A stretch of 64,000 nucleotides of DNA from Zeus faber (taxonomy: Eukaryota; Chordata; Actinopteri; Zeiformes; Zeidae), in NCBI GenBank assembly GCA_960531495.1, contig OY482859.1, forward strand, positions 15,303,274 through 15,367,273. The letters run 5' to 3'. The notes under the pieces are model-generated. The model was given only the letters and a program-made list of their open reading frames with translations, was not told the origin of the DNA and made no database searches. Positions 17,020 through 27,816 of the stretch are shown here, in pieces. The translations under genes and the position numbers were made by a program. Numbering within the stretch: position 1 is the first letter of the stretch; every line of letters starts with the position of its first letter.

Positions 17020-18298
17020 AAAGAGAGACAGATGAGGACAAGGAGGCATAGTGCATGTGCGTGTAGAAACAGGAACGATAACAAATTGTTCAGTGCGGTG
17101 CACAATATGTGATTAATTTTCACTGCTGTGATGACACCTTCGTGATGACTAGGGTGTATTTAGATGGGGAGCCACCGTTGAGTCAACAAATTAAGAAAAG
17201 TCGACTGAGAAGTGTAAGGTCGAGGGGATGAACGATACCAGTGAGTAACTGGGCAGTGCAAAGCAAAGTTCCCATCATTTTAGAGTCAATATTTGGCTGT
17301 TTGACTCATGTTGAGGGGGAAGGTCACTAATCCTAAGCACATGACAAAGCCTATAGTTTACGTGGGATGACACCAGGGGGATTCTCTGGACAGAGACAGT
17401 TTCCAAAACTCAGGATCATTAATATCTCTCTCATAAATATGAAAGAATATTAAAGTGGTAATCCGTAACGCTGTCTGTGTCGGGTGGATTACACGATTCC
17501 CAGTCCCCGATATCAGAGCTTAGCCCCATCGGCGGCTACGATGGCCGCTTTCTTTTCTCGAAAGTTTGCCATCTTCTGATGAATTGATTTGTTTGTTTCC
17601 TGATCACTGGAGGCGGCGGGTCGCAGCTTGCCCATTCCTTTTTCCTTTTTTTCGCTCGGCGTTCCTCCCGTATTGACAGTTCACTAACCGCAGCCGCAAC
17701 CGGTTTGTCAAATCCGCCGCGGCCGCCTTTCACATCTTGCCCTGTGCCCGGGGTGTCGTTGCCGGGGAAAAGGCGGGGCCACCGACGCACGGGACGGCGT
17801 ATAGCGGAGCGCATAAATACAGCGAATTCCAGGTTTTAAAAAAAAAAAAAAAAAAAAAGAAAAAGAAGAAGTTAAAACAATTCCACATGTAAGGAACACG
17901 ATGAATCCCGTTTTCACACCAAGATAAGCGGGTCAAGCCGGGGTGTCCGGTGGAGCCGATTACAGCCTGGATCTCTATTGCCGTGAGTCGCCCCGGGACT
18001 GAGAGGGTTTTTTTTGGGGTTTTTTTTTCACCCCCCCCACCCCCCGTTCCCACTGGTGACAAACGCCGGTGTAATAAAAACAATTCTCACGAGGCGCGCT
18101 GCGGACCCCCTGGGGCGATCCCTTCACGGACCCCCCCCCCCCCCCCCCCCCGCGCCCCCCCACGCGTCGGAGCACTAACCGACAAAATCGCGCACGGTTA
18201 TTGTCCTGCCGGAATAACGCGCGGCGCTGCCCACGTCGAAGATCACGCTCCTCCATCTCGAATGGCCCAGACCCCACGCGCCGTCTCCCAAACTTACC

Positions 18299-18950
18299 TT
18301 CACGCGGAGATCTCACGCGCCGCTTCTTTGACGTCCAGCCGGATGCGTTCGAACCATATAAGGAGACGTCGTGAAAACGGTCTTTTTATTTTTTTTTGAT
18401 TTTTAAAAAAAAAATGTTTGATTTTTTTTTTTTTTATTCCACCCCCCCCCTCCTCCTCCTCCCCTCCCCCCCGACACGAGCCGCTTCCGGGCGGACGAGC
18501 GTCGGTTGTTTCACAGCGGCGGAGGCTGCGTGGGTGCCGGGGCGGACCGAGCCGTCGGAGCGGCGAACATCTTCCGCGTTTCTGCGCGAACGAAAGTTCA
18601 ATACCAAGTAATGTCCGAGAGGAACAATAATAATAATAATAATAACGAGGAGGAGGAGGAGGAGGAGGAGAAGAGGGGAGGTCCCCCCCCCCCTCAAAAA
18701 AAAAAGAAAAAAAAAAAAAAAAGAAAACAAAACAAAACAAAAGCCCTGAGAGTGGGAAGTGTGCGGTCCCGCCGGATGCCTGTTCCGAAATCAGCACCAA
18801 AACAGAGCTGAGCGCCGGCCGAGGGGAGGGGGGGCGAGTCGGGGAGAAGCGCCGCGGAGCCGCGATAGGTCGGACGTTCGTACCTCATGGGTTCATCTGA
18901 ATGGCGTGGACTCCACAGGCCACACCTTAAAACCACCGAGACATGGCCGT
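18299..18950 (-). promoter_or_regulatory. src: Candidate src promoter and untranslated exon 1
   Basis: This CpG-rich block holds a near-ideal minus-strand splice donor, AAG|GTAAGT, with the exon boundary at 18298. It could splice to the acceptor just upstream of the src ATG at 2946. Fifty-odd bases before the donor lies CCATATAAGG (18354-18363), a perfect CArG box for serum response factor that reads CCTTATATGG on the coding strand. Vertebrate Src genes are known to use untranslated 5' exons. Assignment to src is inference from strand, CpG content, donor quality and the absence of another gene. The block is disturbed by T, C and A runs at 18385-18440 and 18680-18740. Confidence 0.4.
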
Positions 18951-19188
18951 GTTTAGTCAGTAAAGTAGGCCGAATACAGTCGGAAGGGAATAACCCAGTC
19001 ATCAATTAAATAGACCATTTATTATTATTATTATTATTATTGTTATTATTATTATTTTTGCAAACAAACTTAAGGTGTCGGAAGACCACATTAAACAAAT
19101 ATCCATCGCAATTTATTATCGTTATTATTATTATTAGCAGCAGCAACAGTAGTAGTAGTAGTATTACCTATTTTCATTATTTTCGTTT

Positions 19189-19229
<41 letters not shown>

Positions 19230-20197
19230 GGTATTAGTAATAGTAGTAGTAGACGGTAGTAGTAGTAGTAGTAGTATCTATTTTCATTATTGTCTGTTAT
19301 TATTATCATTATTATTTTATTTTATTTTTTTCTACTATTATATTTATATATTTTTTTTATAATTATGATCGTTAACATTGCCTTTTCATAATTATTTTCA
19401 TCGACATAATACTTTTTTTTACAATTGAAAAGACCTACTTAATAAGATGAGGATACATTATAAAAACTGTTTTGTTGTCGATAAAATTCCCAGACGCTTG
19501 ATTTCAATTATGCGCAGTCCCTGTGTTTGACGCAAGGCCGCCATCTACTGGCGACGACAAGGAAAACACAACACTGCATTAGCTGTTAATGCAGAGAAAT
19601 ACTGCATGACTCAACAGGAGGAAGCAGAGTAGACAAAATTCTTTTGAAATTTACTTAAAGGAGAGAAACAAGTTAAGACAACCATAACCATTAAAGGCAA
19701 ATATTCACATGCTACCTTAAATAGTTACAAGGACAAATACATTATGTTCAAATGTCCCAAAATATATTTGAACAACCCCCGGTAGAATTAAGAACAACAT
19801 AACCATTATGGCGTCATTGTTAATGTCAGGGAGGAAATACAAATGAAATGAAATCATGTCGGTGTTTTGGGGTTCACATTTCCATTCTGATACAAACTAT
19901 CAGCCTTTTGAGGCTGAGGGGAACCTTCCTGAAATTGTATTGAACATCTGTAATTTGTGTAGCGTTTGGTTAGATCATGAACCGAACCATTTATGGTGTA
20001 CATCATTCACATCTTCCAATAGATCTTATGAGAAATGATATGCTGTTTGGACAACTTGACATATGTATATTTTACTGGGTCATCATATACTATTCTGAAT
20101 CCCATTACTGGCAAACTGAGTTGAAATGTTTTAGTCTTAACTCAACTCTTTAATGGAAGCAGTTATAAGTCTTGCCTCTCTCCTTGTGATCTACTAT
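18951..20197. other. Non-coding spacer between src promoter and kcng1 3' end
   Basis: Imperfect ATT/AGT trinucleotide repeats fill 19018-19330. The rest (to about 20.1 kb) is AT-rich and has no recognisable exon. Part of the right end may belong to the kcng1 3' untranslated region. Confidence 0.6.
19018..19330. repeat. Degenerate (ATT)n/(AGT)n trinucleotide repeat
   Basis: Alternating blocks of TTA/ATT and AGT trinucleotides span about 300 bp, including a partly duplicated segment (AGT-rich, then TATTTTCATTATT) near 19149-19196 and 19256-19290. Confidence 0.85.
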
Positions 20198-20383
20198 CCC
20201 CGTTTCCTTCCATTAACCAATAGTTAATGGCAGGAAACGGGGAAACTCTTCCTTAGGGCATCTTTACCCGGAGTAGCTCGACCCACTGCATTAGACTGCC
20301 GGTCTTAAGCCACTTGTTTCTTATTACTTTACTACTCCTCCCACAGTGCCACAATGACAGATTGCTCTAGAATGAGTTTTAAT
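20149..20383 (-). promoter_or_regulatory. kcng1: Candidate kcng1 poly(A) signals
   Basis: Two ATTAAA hexamers on the minus strand, at 20383-20378 and 20154-20149, follow the kcng1 stop codon by about 106 and 335 nt. They bracket the hairpin at 20198-20242. Hexamers alone are weak evidence, and a more distal signal is equally possible. Confidence 0.2.
20198..20242 (-). other. Near-perfect hairpin in the kcng1 3' region
   Basis: Two 20-nt arms, 20198-20217 (CCCCGTTTCCTTCCATTAAC) and 20223-20242, pair at 19 of 20 positions around a 5-nt loop (CAATA on the plus strand). It lies about 250 nt past the kcng1 stop codon, so it would fold within the 3' UTR if the transcript extends this far. The stem is too short for a typical microRNA precursor and there is no U-run as in a bacterial terminator. 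A 3'-UTR structural element or a small inverted duplication are the likely explanations. Confidence 0.6.
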
Positions 20384-20488
20384 GTACATCCCCGTCTCAC
20401 TCCTCTTCCCTGTCCTGTGGGTCTCAGAGCTGATATCTCCCCTCTCCCTCTCATGTGGATGTCTCACTTCCTTTCTTCCTTGCCACTC

Positions 20489-21268
20489 TCAGTCGGCCCT
20501 GTCCCTGGTCTCTGACGAGTCCATGGGGTAGAGCATGTCGCTCTCCAGGGAGAGGTCGCTGCCCAGGCCGGCCATGCGGCTGCGCAGCAGGAAGTGTGTC
20601 CTCCGCTGCAGCAGCCTCTGCTGCTCCTGCTTCAGCTCCACATAGGAGCGCGAGAAGGTGTGGAAGATGGAGGTGACGGGGAAGGCCATGAGCAGGATCC
20701 CGCTCAGGATGCTGCTCAGGGCCACCACCTGGCCCGGAATGCTCCTGGGCACCATGTCCCCGTAGCCCACCGTCGTCATGGTGATGACCGCCCACCAGTA
20801 CGTGGCCGGGATGCTGCTGAACTCCTGCGCCGTGGCCATCTCGTTCTCGATCAGGTAGAGCAGTGGGGAGAAAAGGGCGATGGCCACGCACAGGAAGAGG
20901 AGCAGGAGACCGAACTCCCGGGTGCAGCGGCGTGCTGTCAGGCCCAGAGTCTGCAGGCCCAGCGAGTGGCGGGCCAGACGCATCACGTAGAGGATGCGCA
21001 GGGCCCGCAGCACGCGCAGCACCAGGCCCACCTTGTCCAGGTAGCTGCTGCCCGAGCCCGGCCGCTTCTCCTCCGAGGAGGTGTGGTCCACCACCAGGGT
21101 GATGTAGTACGGCAGGATGGCCACCACGTCGATCAGGTTGAGCGGCCGCCGCAGGAAGGCCAGCTTACTGCGGTCCTGGATGAAGCGCAGCGTGAACTCC
21201 AGCGAGAACCATGCCACGCACACCGTCTCCACAATGAAGATGTTGTAGCACATCTGGGAGCACGTGCC
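20489..21268 (-). CDS. kcng1: kcng1 exon 2: Kv6.1 S2-S6, pore and C-terminus
   Basis: This terminal coding exon gives residues 263-521 of Kv6.1. It follows a TTATTCCAG acceptor (phase 0) and ends with TGA at 20491-20489. In order it encodes S2 (about 269-290), S3 (about 304-322), the arginine-rich S4 (RVLRALRILYVMRLARHS, 346-363), S5 (about 380-402), the potassium selectivity filter TMTTVGYGD (425-433) and S6 (about 441-465). In S6 the gate motif is FPVTS, without the second proline of the PxP hinge found in conducting Kv1/Kv2 channels. That is the known hallmark of electrically silent Kv5, Kv6, Kv8 and Kv9 subunits. The tail ends SSETRDRAD, close to the end of mammalian KCNG1. Confidence 0.97.
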   Translation of the reverse strand, partial: GTCSQMCYNIFIVETVCVAWFSLEFTLRFIQDRSKLAFLRRPLNLIDVVAILPYYITLVVDHTSSEEKRPGSGSSYLDKVGLVLRVLRALRILYVMRLARHSLGLQTLGLTARRCTREFGLLLLFLCVAIALFSPLLYLIENEMATAQEFSSIPATYWWAVITMTTVGYGDMVPRSIPGQVVALSSILSGILLMAFPVTSIFHTFSRSYVELKQEQQRLLQRRTHFLLRSRMAGLGSDLSLESDMLYPMDSSETRDRAD

Positions 21269-22861
21269 CTGGAATAAACGGAAAATAAATTGCGAGGTTT
21301 TTCCATCGATGTCACATGTCAAACAGCTTCCTCCCCCATGGCAGCGGGGCTCACAAACCTTTATCTACAAACTCCTTGTATATAAAACTGTACTTGTTCT
21401 GAAAAAAAATCCTTCTGATTCTGATTCTGATGTCAAAAGTGGCTTTTGACACCAGAGGGAGCCACCCTAATGGGAAATATAAAGAAACACATTGGGGCTG
21501 TCTCAAGAGTATTTCAACCGTGGCGCCTGCAAATCATTCCACACAAGTGTTTTTAAGTTAAAATCTTCAGGAGTTTCGGAAGAAGAAATTTGAAGAGGTT
21601 CATGAGAATGTTTTCCTCAGTGTATCCTAAGACAAAATCACATAAGAAGACTTTTTCCAAACACACAAGTCTGTGTTTATACCTGTTTTTAAAGAATCAT
21701 GTGAGTAGTACGTCATTAATGATATTGATACCTATATTAATGACAGTTAACATCAATTGCTAAAAAAAAACAATAAAAACAAAAAAAGGATTAACATGCA
21801 AACCAGCCCCACACACTGAAGGAAATATGTCGAACAATTAAACACCCAAACACCTTAAACACTGCGCTGTCTGCCGGCGGAGACTCAGAGCCGTGGAAAT
21901 CACTCCGTTTGCACTTTTTAATTAAAAAGCCTAATTCCGGCAGCAGACTCCAAACGAAGGCATCGCTCGTTGTGCAAAATAAGCGACGAGTCCCAGATCT
22001 GACATGTTATCTCCGGGAGATCGTACGCTGCGATTCCCAGTGCGGCTCTTGAAATCTGCCCTCAACCCGAAGAGGAGCGTTACCGGAACCAGACATTGTG
22101 ACAGAGGCTACGGAAGCAACAGATCGGAGATAAGGGTGTGGCGTGTAATCAGGTTACATGTATGTATTAATATTCCCAGTCGTGGAAGCGTGAAAGGCGT
22201 GAAAGGCGTTTTTCTCTCCTAGCTACTCGACATGCTGTCGGGGAAAAACCCCTTAAACAGCACTTGCGGAGACATTGATTAGGTTGTCTTTCCTTTCGGC
22301 ATTTCTTTGCTACTGATTACATTTTTAATGAACTAACTGATGTTTGATGAAAACTCGATTTATTCCCCCCTTTCATCCGATCAAAGCGGCCGGAAATCCC
22401 CTAATGGCCTCTTTTAATTAGTCTAATTTAATTCTAAGCATTTGGTGGGAGTGGAAAAGCAAAATCTTTCATGCATTTTCTGGCAGGTTATTTTTCCTCA
22501 TTTCAGGTCATTTCCAACTTGTGTTGTTGTGCTCGGCCGCTGGTTGAATAAACTAAGCTGTCGCTGAATGCAAGAAAACCTGAACCTGGAAGTTTGGTTG
22601 TGATCAGATACCCGGAGAAACAAAAGCGTTGTGTGATCCCCTGCGTATTTTTCAGGTACAGTATGTAACGAGATCGTTTGTAACCGTGTTTATTTCTCGG
22701 CGCTCACATCGTGGCGGGTTCCTCCTGAACTGCACGGAATTGAATTGGGGTTCTGTGCAAGCATTACAAATGGTTTATGCTTCCGTTGCCGCTGTGAGAT
22801 TCAAGCAGCGGCTATTTTGACCCGAGCAGTGTGATGTGTTGAAGGCCATGGCTCTACTCAC
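21269..22861 (-). other. kcng1: kcng1 intron between the coding exons
   Basis: The intron of 1593 bp runs from a GCT|GTGAGT donor to a TTATTCCAG|GGC acceptor at phase 0. It holds a short TTCTGATTCTGATTCTGAT tract near 21413-21431, which resembles a retroposon tail on the opposite strand. I see nothing else recognisable. Confidence 0.9.
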
Positions 22862-23647
22862 AGCCTCCTCCTCCTCCCTCATGGCCGGCATGGTGCTGAC
22901 GGAGAGATTGATGGCGGTGATGGTAACGAACAACACTGACAGGCAGGCGAAGATCTTCCCGGGGAGGCCGGAGTGCGGCCTCTCCACCATGTCCCTCAGC
23001 TTGGCCATGCAGCGGCTGAGCCGGGAATCGGCGACGGGGCTGGACTCCCGGCCGCTGTCCGTGTCCATCAGGTCGTCCAGGAGGTCCTCCTCCTCCTCCA
23101 CCCTCTCCATCTCCTCGCACTCCTCCATGCGCTGCAGCATGCGACGGCGGCAGCACCACTCCAGGCTCTCCTCGGGGACGCCCCAGTAGAGCAGCTCCTC
23201 CCGGAAGGAGAGCGCGCACATCTCCCGCAGCGAGCGCAGCTTCCCCGCCCGCAGGAAGGTCAGGATGGTGCGGAAGGCGCAGGGGCTGCGGTCGAAGAAG
23301 AACTCGTTGCACACCACGTCGTAGTCGTCGCACACGCGCATGATCTCGTCGAAGCTGCTGCAGAGGTGCAGCTGGCCCAGGCGGGACAGGGGGAAGTCCT
23401 CCAGCGTGGTCCAGGGCAGCTGGTAGCGCAGGCCGCCCACGTTGATGATGGCGTAGAGCCTGCGGGCGCTGGCCAGCAGGGTCTCGCCGTGTCCGGCGCC
23501 GAGCTCCGGTGCCCGCTGCGCCCGTTTGTAGAAGGCTCCTTTTCGGGCTTCCTGCTCGTGCAGCGGCGGCGGGTTGAGGGAGGTGTCGGAGGCACAACTC
23601 AACGCGCTGTAGTCGTAGTCCGAGCCGTCGCCCGCCAGCAAGGTCAT
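22862..23647 (-). CDS. kcng1: kcng1 exon 1 (coding): Kv6.1 T1 domain and S1
   Basis: Kv6.1 is a modulatory voltage-gated potassium channel subunit of the plasma membrane. Family knowledge says it gives no current alone and joins Kv2 subunits to alter their gating. This exon encodes residues 1-262 of a 521-aa protein (the human protein is about 513 aa). ATG at 23647-23645 gives MTLLAGDGSDYDYSALSC, nearly the mammalian KCNG1 start (MTLLPGDNSDYDYSALSC), which fixes the gene as kcng1 and not kcng2-4. The T1 tetramerisation domain (about 66-170) contains INVGG, FFFDR and LTFLRAGKLR. An acidic linker (EEEEDLLDD) follows, then the conserved MVERPHSGLPGK and S1 (about 232-252). The exon ends REEEEA before GTGAGT. 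The GTG-initiated extension upstream of the ATG is not used in known orthologues. Codon third positions are strongly GC, so long antisense frames appear here but are shadows. Confidence 0.97.
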
Positions 23648-23721
23648 GTTTACCGGCTGAGCCCGCCGCTCACATCCCTGAGCTCTTCTCCAGTACACCG
23701 GAAGCCTCCCTGGGACACAAC
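23648..23721 (-). other. kcng1: kcng1 5' UTR part of the first coding exon
   Basis: The exon continues 74 bases upstream of the ATG to a TTTTTTTTCAG acceptor (23724-23722) on the minus strand. This implies at least one further untranslated exon upstream. Confidence 0.65.
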
Positions 23722-23796
23722 CTGAAAAAAAACAAAAGTAAAATTACAAGTTTGTATAACCACATATATCATGTCATACAGTAAGTAAGGGATGTT

Positions 23797-23932
23797 GTGC
23801 ACCAGCCAGTCATTATTGCAAAATAACCCCAGGCAGGCTGGTCAGGATTCATTACTGTGAAGGTGATTAATTTGGAATAATGAGAATCTAGATGCACATT
23901 ATCTTGCTTATTACACAGCTACTTGCTAGATA
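23797..23932. mobile_element. Fold-back MITE-like dispersed repeat, copy 2
   Basis: The motif order matches copy 1 at 5231-5350: CAGCCAGTCATTATTGCAA, AATAACCCC, a GGTGATTA...GGAATAATGAG arm, then CACATTATCTTGCTTATTACAC. The second arm is decayed. It lies immediately beside the telomere-like tract at 23934. Confidence 0.65.
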
Positions 23933-23933
23933 G

Positions 23934-23982
23934 GATTAGGGTTAGGGTTAGGGTTAGGGTTAGGGTTAGGGCTAGGGTTAGC
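23934..23982 (+). repeat. Interstitial telomere-like (TTAGGG)n
   Basis: About eight TTAGGG units, with one GGGCTAGGG variant, stand 210 bp upstream of the kcng1 first coding exon. Vertebrate telomeres use this hexamer, and short internal tracts usually mark repaired breaks or inserted elements. Confidence 0.9.
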
Positions 23983-24486
23983 CGGAGCCACAATATTGTT
24001 TTGAGATGATTTTATCACCAATATACCGTGTTTTTACAACTAGTGTATGCCCAGCACTCGGGGACTGCAAAACTGCCCACTAATAAGCTTCCGCCAAGAA
24101 AAAATATTCCACAACAACGGAGCAAACTATTCGCCCCCCGGAGGCTAGCTTTGCCCTGCATTGGACCCATTTGCTGTTAATAATGTGAGATTTGACCTCC
24201 ACTATAGTTTCCATGTGGGGTCACATGATGCGACGCGAGCGCCGCGAAACTGGCCAAGGAAGCGGTTGCCAGACACAACGGTCACTATTAACGGGCGGCG
24301 GACATTGTTCAGCCATGACCGCATGCGGCTCCGAGCACATGGTCCGGCGGCGACCGCTGCTCACTGTGTGAATACGCACAATGAAAATTCACCGAGCGGA
24401 TCGGCCCTCAGGCTTTAGCATTTCCACAGCGGCTGTGATCATGAGACTCGTGCCGTCATTCCGTTCGGATGAAAATGTCACTTACA

Positions 24487-24620
24487 CATCATTAGACATG
24501 GCCAGTGGTGTAGACCGCTGGGCAGCGTCGGGGGGCGGAGGGGGTGGGGCGGTGGGATATCCAACCCCCCCGGGGAGCACAAACATCTGTTCTCCACAGC
24601 CGCTTGAGAAATGCCAACAA
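24487..24620 (-). promoter_or_regulatory. Weak candidate for kcng1 untranslated exon or promoter
   Basis: A minus-strand donor GATGT|GTAAGTGA ends at 24487. It is preceded on that strand by GC-box-like sequence (GGGGCGG on the plus strand at 24531-24552). An intron of about 0.77 kb to the acceptor at 23722 would result. There is no further support. Confidence 0.2.
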
Positions 24621-25489
24621 TGTACTTTGTTATGGATTCTGTGTTTCCCGCTGTTAATGTTTTGGAGGATACTGTGCGTTCGGCATTTCGTTCTCATCTC
24701 GGCGGCAAACAACAAAAAAAACAATGATCTCGTAAAATTACCTTTTTTTATCTTGGCATCAAATCGCCTTTTCCGGTCGCTGACGTTAATTCCCGCCTTC
24801 GAGTGTGATTTTCGTCCTTTCTCAGATATTCCGCGTCGCAAGCAACGTTCTAATTATAAAGTATAATTTTCTCAGATGTATTTATTTTCTCTGACTAATT
24901 TACCTTGGTTACCAGCGTAGCAACCAAATACAAAATACCATCACATGGGAAGGATGGGGGAGAGAGAGAGAGACAGAGAGGGGACAGACAAAAGCGAAAG
25001 CCACGAGAGGAACAAATGGAGGAAGGAGGGTTTACATCGCCGGTGCGGTGAGGACATCTTGGCTTGTTACCAAACTAATTGAATCAATTACAGTGATTTA
25101 AGGGGGAGGCAGGTTAGCCAGCCAGGCATTAATGTCAGGGCCTTCCGTTCCGTGTGCCGCACGCCCGGCCCGGGGTTGGGAAAGGCGGCCCGCGCTTCTA
25201 AAAAGAGGATGTGAATGAGTCAGCGCAGGGTTATTAGGCACCTGCACTGTCAGGCTCCCCGAGCCCGTGATTACACTCTACCCCCCACCCGTTCCCCACC
25301 ATTCAAATTAGAGCAAAACCACCCTCCTGGCAGCCCGCCTGCTTTTATTTGTGTTAAAGCCGCCTCTGCTTCTGGTGCCGTCGACGGTGCATCGTCTCCA
25401 TTTTTACACACCGGTTGATCTTTTCGAGTGACTTTGGCGTGAGAAGAAAACTCGCCAGATTGGGTTATGTCATTACCAGTGTGTTAGAG

Positions 25490-25985
25490 TCAGAATCAGA
25501 ATCTGTTTATTCGGCCAGTTCGTTTTTCATGTATAAGCCCCTCCCGGGGTCCCGGACGTCCGAGCGGTGCGGAGGTCCCCGCCCGAGGATCTAAGGCTGT
25601 GCACTGGCTCATATGGGCTCAAAAAATCTTTTATGTAACACGGAGTCAAACCCAGACGTGCTGTAAAAGTGATCAGTAAAATCTTAAAAATCGATTCAGA
25701 AGCGAACAGGGACCCAACGGAGAGAAGCCAGGATGGGGTGATGTGGTCTATTGGAACCGGTATGAAGCAGAACTACTGCGTTCTGAACTAGTTGGAGGCG
25801 AGAGAGTGACTTTTGGTTGATGCCAGAAAGGAGGGAGAAAATATAGGTGTGGATTACTTTTTTCAGGTCGCTGTATGATAGTGTTGGTTTGATTACATTT
25901 CACTGCATATATGTATGGAAGTATGTATATGTATGTGACAAATAAAAATCTTGAATCTTGAATCTTGAATCTTGATTCTTGAAAT
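25490..25985 (+). mobile_element. Retroposon relics with (TTGAATC)n tail
   Basis: The block opens with GTCAGAATCAGAATC. It contains a segment about AACAGGGACCCAACGGAGAGAAGCC and GGGGTGATGTGGTC, a wording I recognise as recurrent in fish genomes. It ends with ATGTATGTGACAAATAAAAATC plus repeated CTTGAATC units, typical of the 3' end of LINE-type retroposons. No reverse-transcriptase frame remains. Whether this is one element or two adjoining ones cannot be decided by eye. Confidence 0.55.
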
Positions 25986-26104
25986 GGTTTTCAGTTGGAG
26001 GAAGGAGGACTGGACAATTTTTTTAATTTGTCAAGTGATACTCCCAAGTTGTCAGCTTGTTGTGGTAAGGGTACAGACAATACAGACGATTGGCAGCTTA
26101 ACAG

Positions 26105-26480
26105 TTTAAACAAAAATAGCCCAAAAAAAAAATAAAAATCCAAATATATAAAAAATCGCCCCAAAAAAAAAAAAATTTATATACGAAAACATTACCAAAT
26201 AAAAACTGAAATAACCAAATATAAGAACACAGTCAAAAAAAGCAAATAATACAAAAAATTGCCAAATAAAATAAACGGTGATAACAAAATATATTTGAAA
26301 AGCAGCCAAAATAAATAGCGAGAAATACAAAAAATAGCCCCAAATTCAAAAGCCAAAAATACAAAAAGAATAGCCAAAATTAAAAAAACAAATAGCCAAA
26401 TAAAAACCACAAAAATAACCGAATATACAAAAAAGAGTAAAAAAAAAGAGCCAAATATACGAAACACAGTAATAATAAAA
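26105..26480 (+). repeat. A-rich degenerate repeat (CCAAATATA-like units)
   Basis: A-rich sequence repeatedly carries AGCCAAA, CCAAATATA and ACAAAAAATAGCC motifs at short irregular spacing. Similar sequence occurs at 28195-28375 (after AATCAGAATCAGAATCAGAAT) and 35560-35665, which suggests decayed A-rich parts of one retroposon family. Confidence 0.5.
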
Positions 26481-26976
26481 TAATAAAATTAAATTATTTC
26501 TGTTATTCTATCCACAGGATAAGTTAAATAAAGTTTACCTGTATTTGTTCTGCTGTGCTCATCAGCGCGGAACAGATGTGTGTTTCATCATCTCTAGATC
26601 TATCAATTGCAATGAATAAGGTATCTGTGATTAGTGTTGATCTGCAACCGTCCTCTATGAATCTACTGTGCTGTATATTGAGAAAAGAGCCTCATTCTTA
26701 TATTGTGCTCCGGTTTCCGGACCCAATCACAAGGGGGCTTAGCTGGAAAATGTCACGTTAACATTTAAAAAAATAAAATAAAAAAAACCTGACATATTTC
26801 ATAAGCTATTCTGAAATCCCTCTCCTCTGCTGCTGCAAAAAAAGAAATCCATAAATCCTCAGATGGTCTCCCTACATGTGGTGAGGGCTATCAATACGCC
26901 TACAATGCACACGGCTGGTGTGGACGAGGCCTACGCCACTCTCCTACTAGACTAAATCACACTTAACCCCTTGAAG

Positions 26977-26978
<2 letters not shown>

Positions 26979-27020
<42 letters not shown>
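26979..27020. repeat. (CT)n microsatellite
   Basis: This is an uninterrupted CT run of about 42 bp. Confidence 0.95.
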
Positions 27021-27025
<5 letters not shown>

Positions 27026-27816
27026 CCTTTGTTTTGGTTTTGACCGCCTCGTCGCCATTTCCCTCCGTTACGTTCTTGTGCCGCCGCCTGGGTTAGGGTT
27101 AGGGTTAGAAAAACTTGTGGGGACGGCGGTTCCACCTCGGAAGGGGGAGAAGTGAGACGCTCCGCCCGGCAGCCTCGCGGCAGATCGGCCGGGGCCCGGC
27201 CTCTCTCTGTGCCAGCGCTATCGCAGCTCCGCTGCGGGGCATGTTTTTCCAGATTGCCGAATGAGTCACCGGGCTTGCGAATCTCTCATTGAACCGACTG
27301 CACTGCGCACACGTTTATCCCGCGGTGCCCTCTCCCGGAGTCCAAATGTTTTTGTGGAGCTTTCACCACCACCGGCACAGAGACGAGTGCGACAGCCGAG
27401 TTTTCCGAGACGGTCGTGGTGATTACCGCGATTGACTCGCTCGCTGCACATGCGTTGACAGATGCCGGATTGGGCGTCTGAGCCCTAGAAAGCGGAAGAA
27501 GAAGCCAGATGGGGGTTTGATTGGGAATATTTACAATTTCCTACTGTATAAAGACATGTGCCTTTACAGCCGCCTGCCCTAATAACACCAAAAGCAAAGT
27601 GCCTGTAAGAAACTGAGGCTTGAATAATGATCCTGTTTCGCTGTGGTCGCATTCACTGGAGCTCAACGAGCGGTGGGGGGTGGGCGACATTATTGCCGAT
27701 GAATCTGCAATTCAATTAACACAGAAAGTCTGTGAAGTGCAAAAATTAGCAGTATCACAGGCTGAGCTCATGCGCTTGCTTAAATTTCCACGAGAAATTC
27801 AAAGGCGTTTGTTTTT

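Larger units (their letters stand above)
23983..27816. other. Non-coding stretch upstream of kcng1
   Basis: No exon was recognised. CpG-richer sequence lies near 24.2-24.4 and 27.1-27.5 kb. Retroposon relics occupy 25490-25985 and A-rich sequence occupies 26105-26480. There is a CT run at 26979-27020 and three TTAGGG units at 27090-27109. Confidence 0.7.

Noticed and set aside
20594-21277. Long plus-strand open frame (227 aa) over kcng1 exon 2
   Set aside because: It is antisense to a clear ion-channel exon. The high GC third positions remove stops on the other strand, and the translation is low-complexity Ala, Gln, His and Arg.
22973-23725. Long plus-strand open frame (250 aa) over kcng1 exon 1
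   Set aside because: Shadow of the T1/S1 exon for the same reason.
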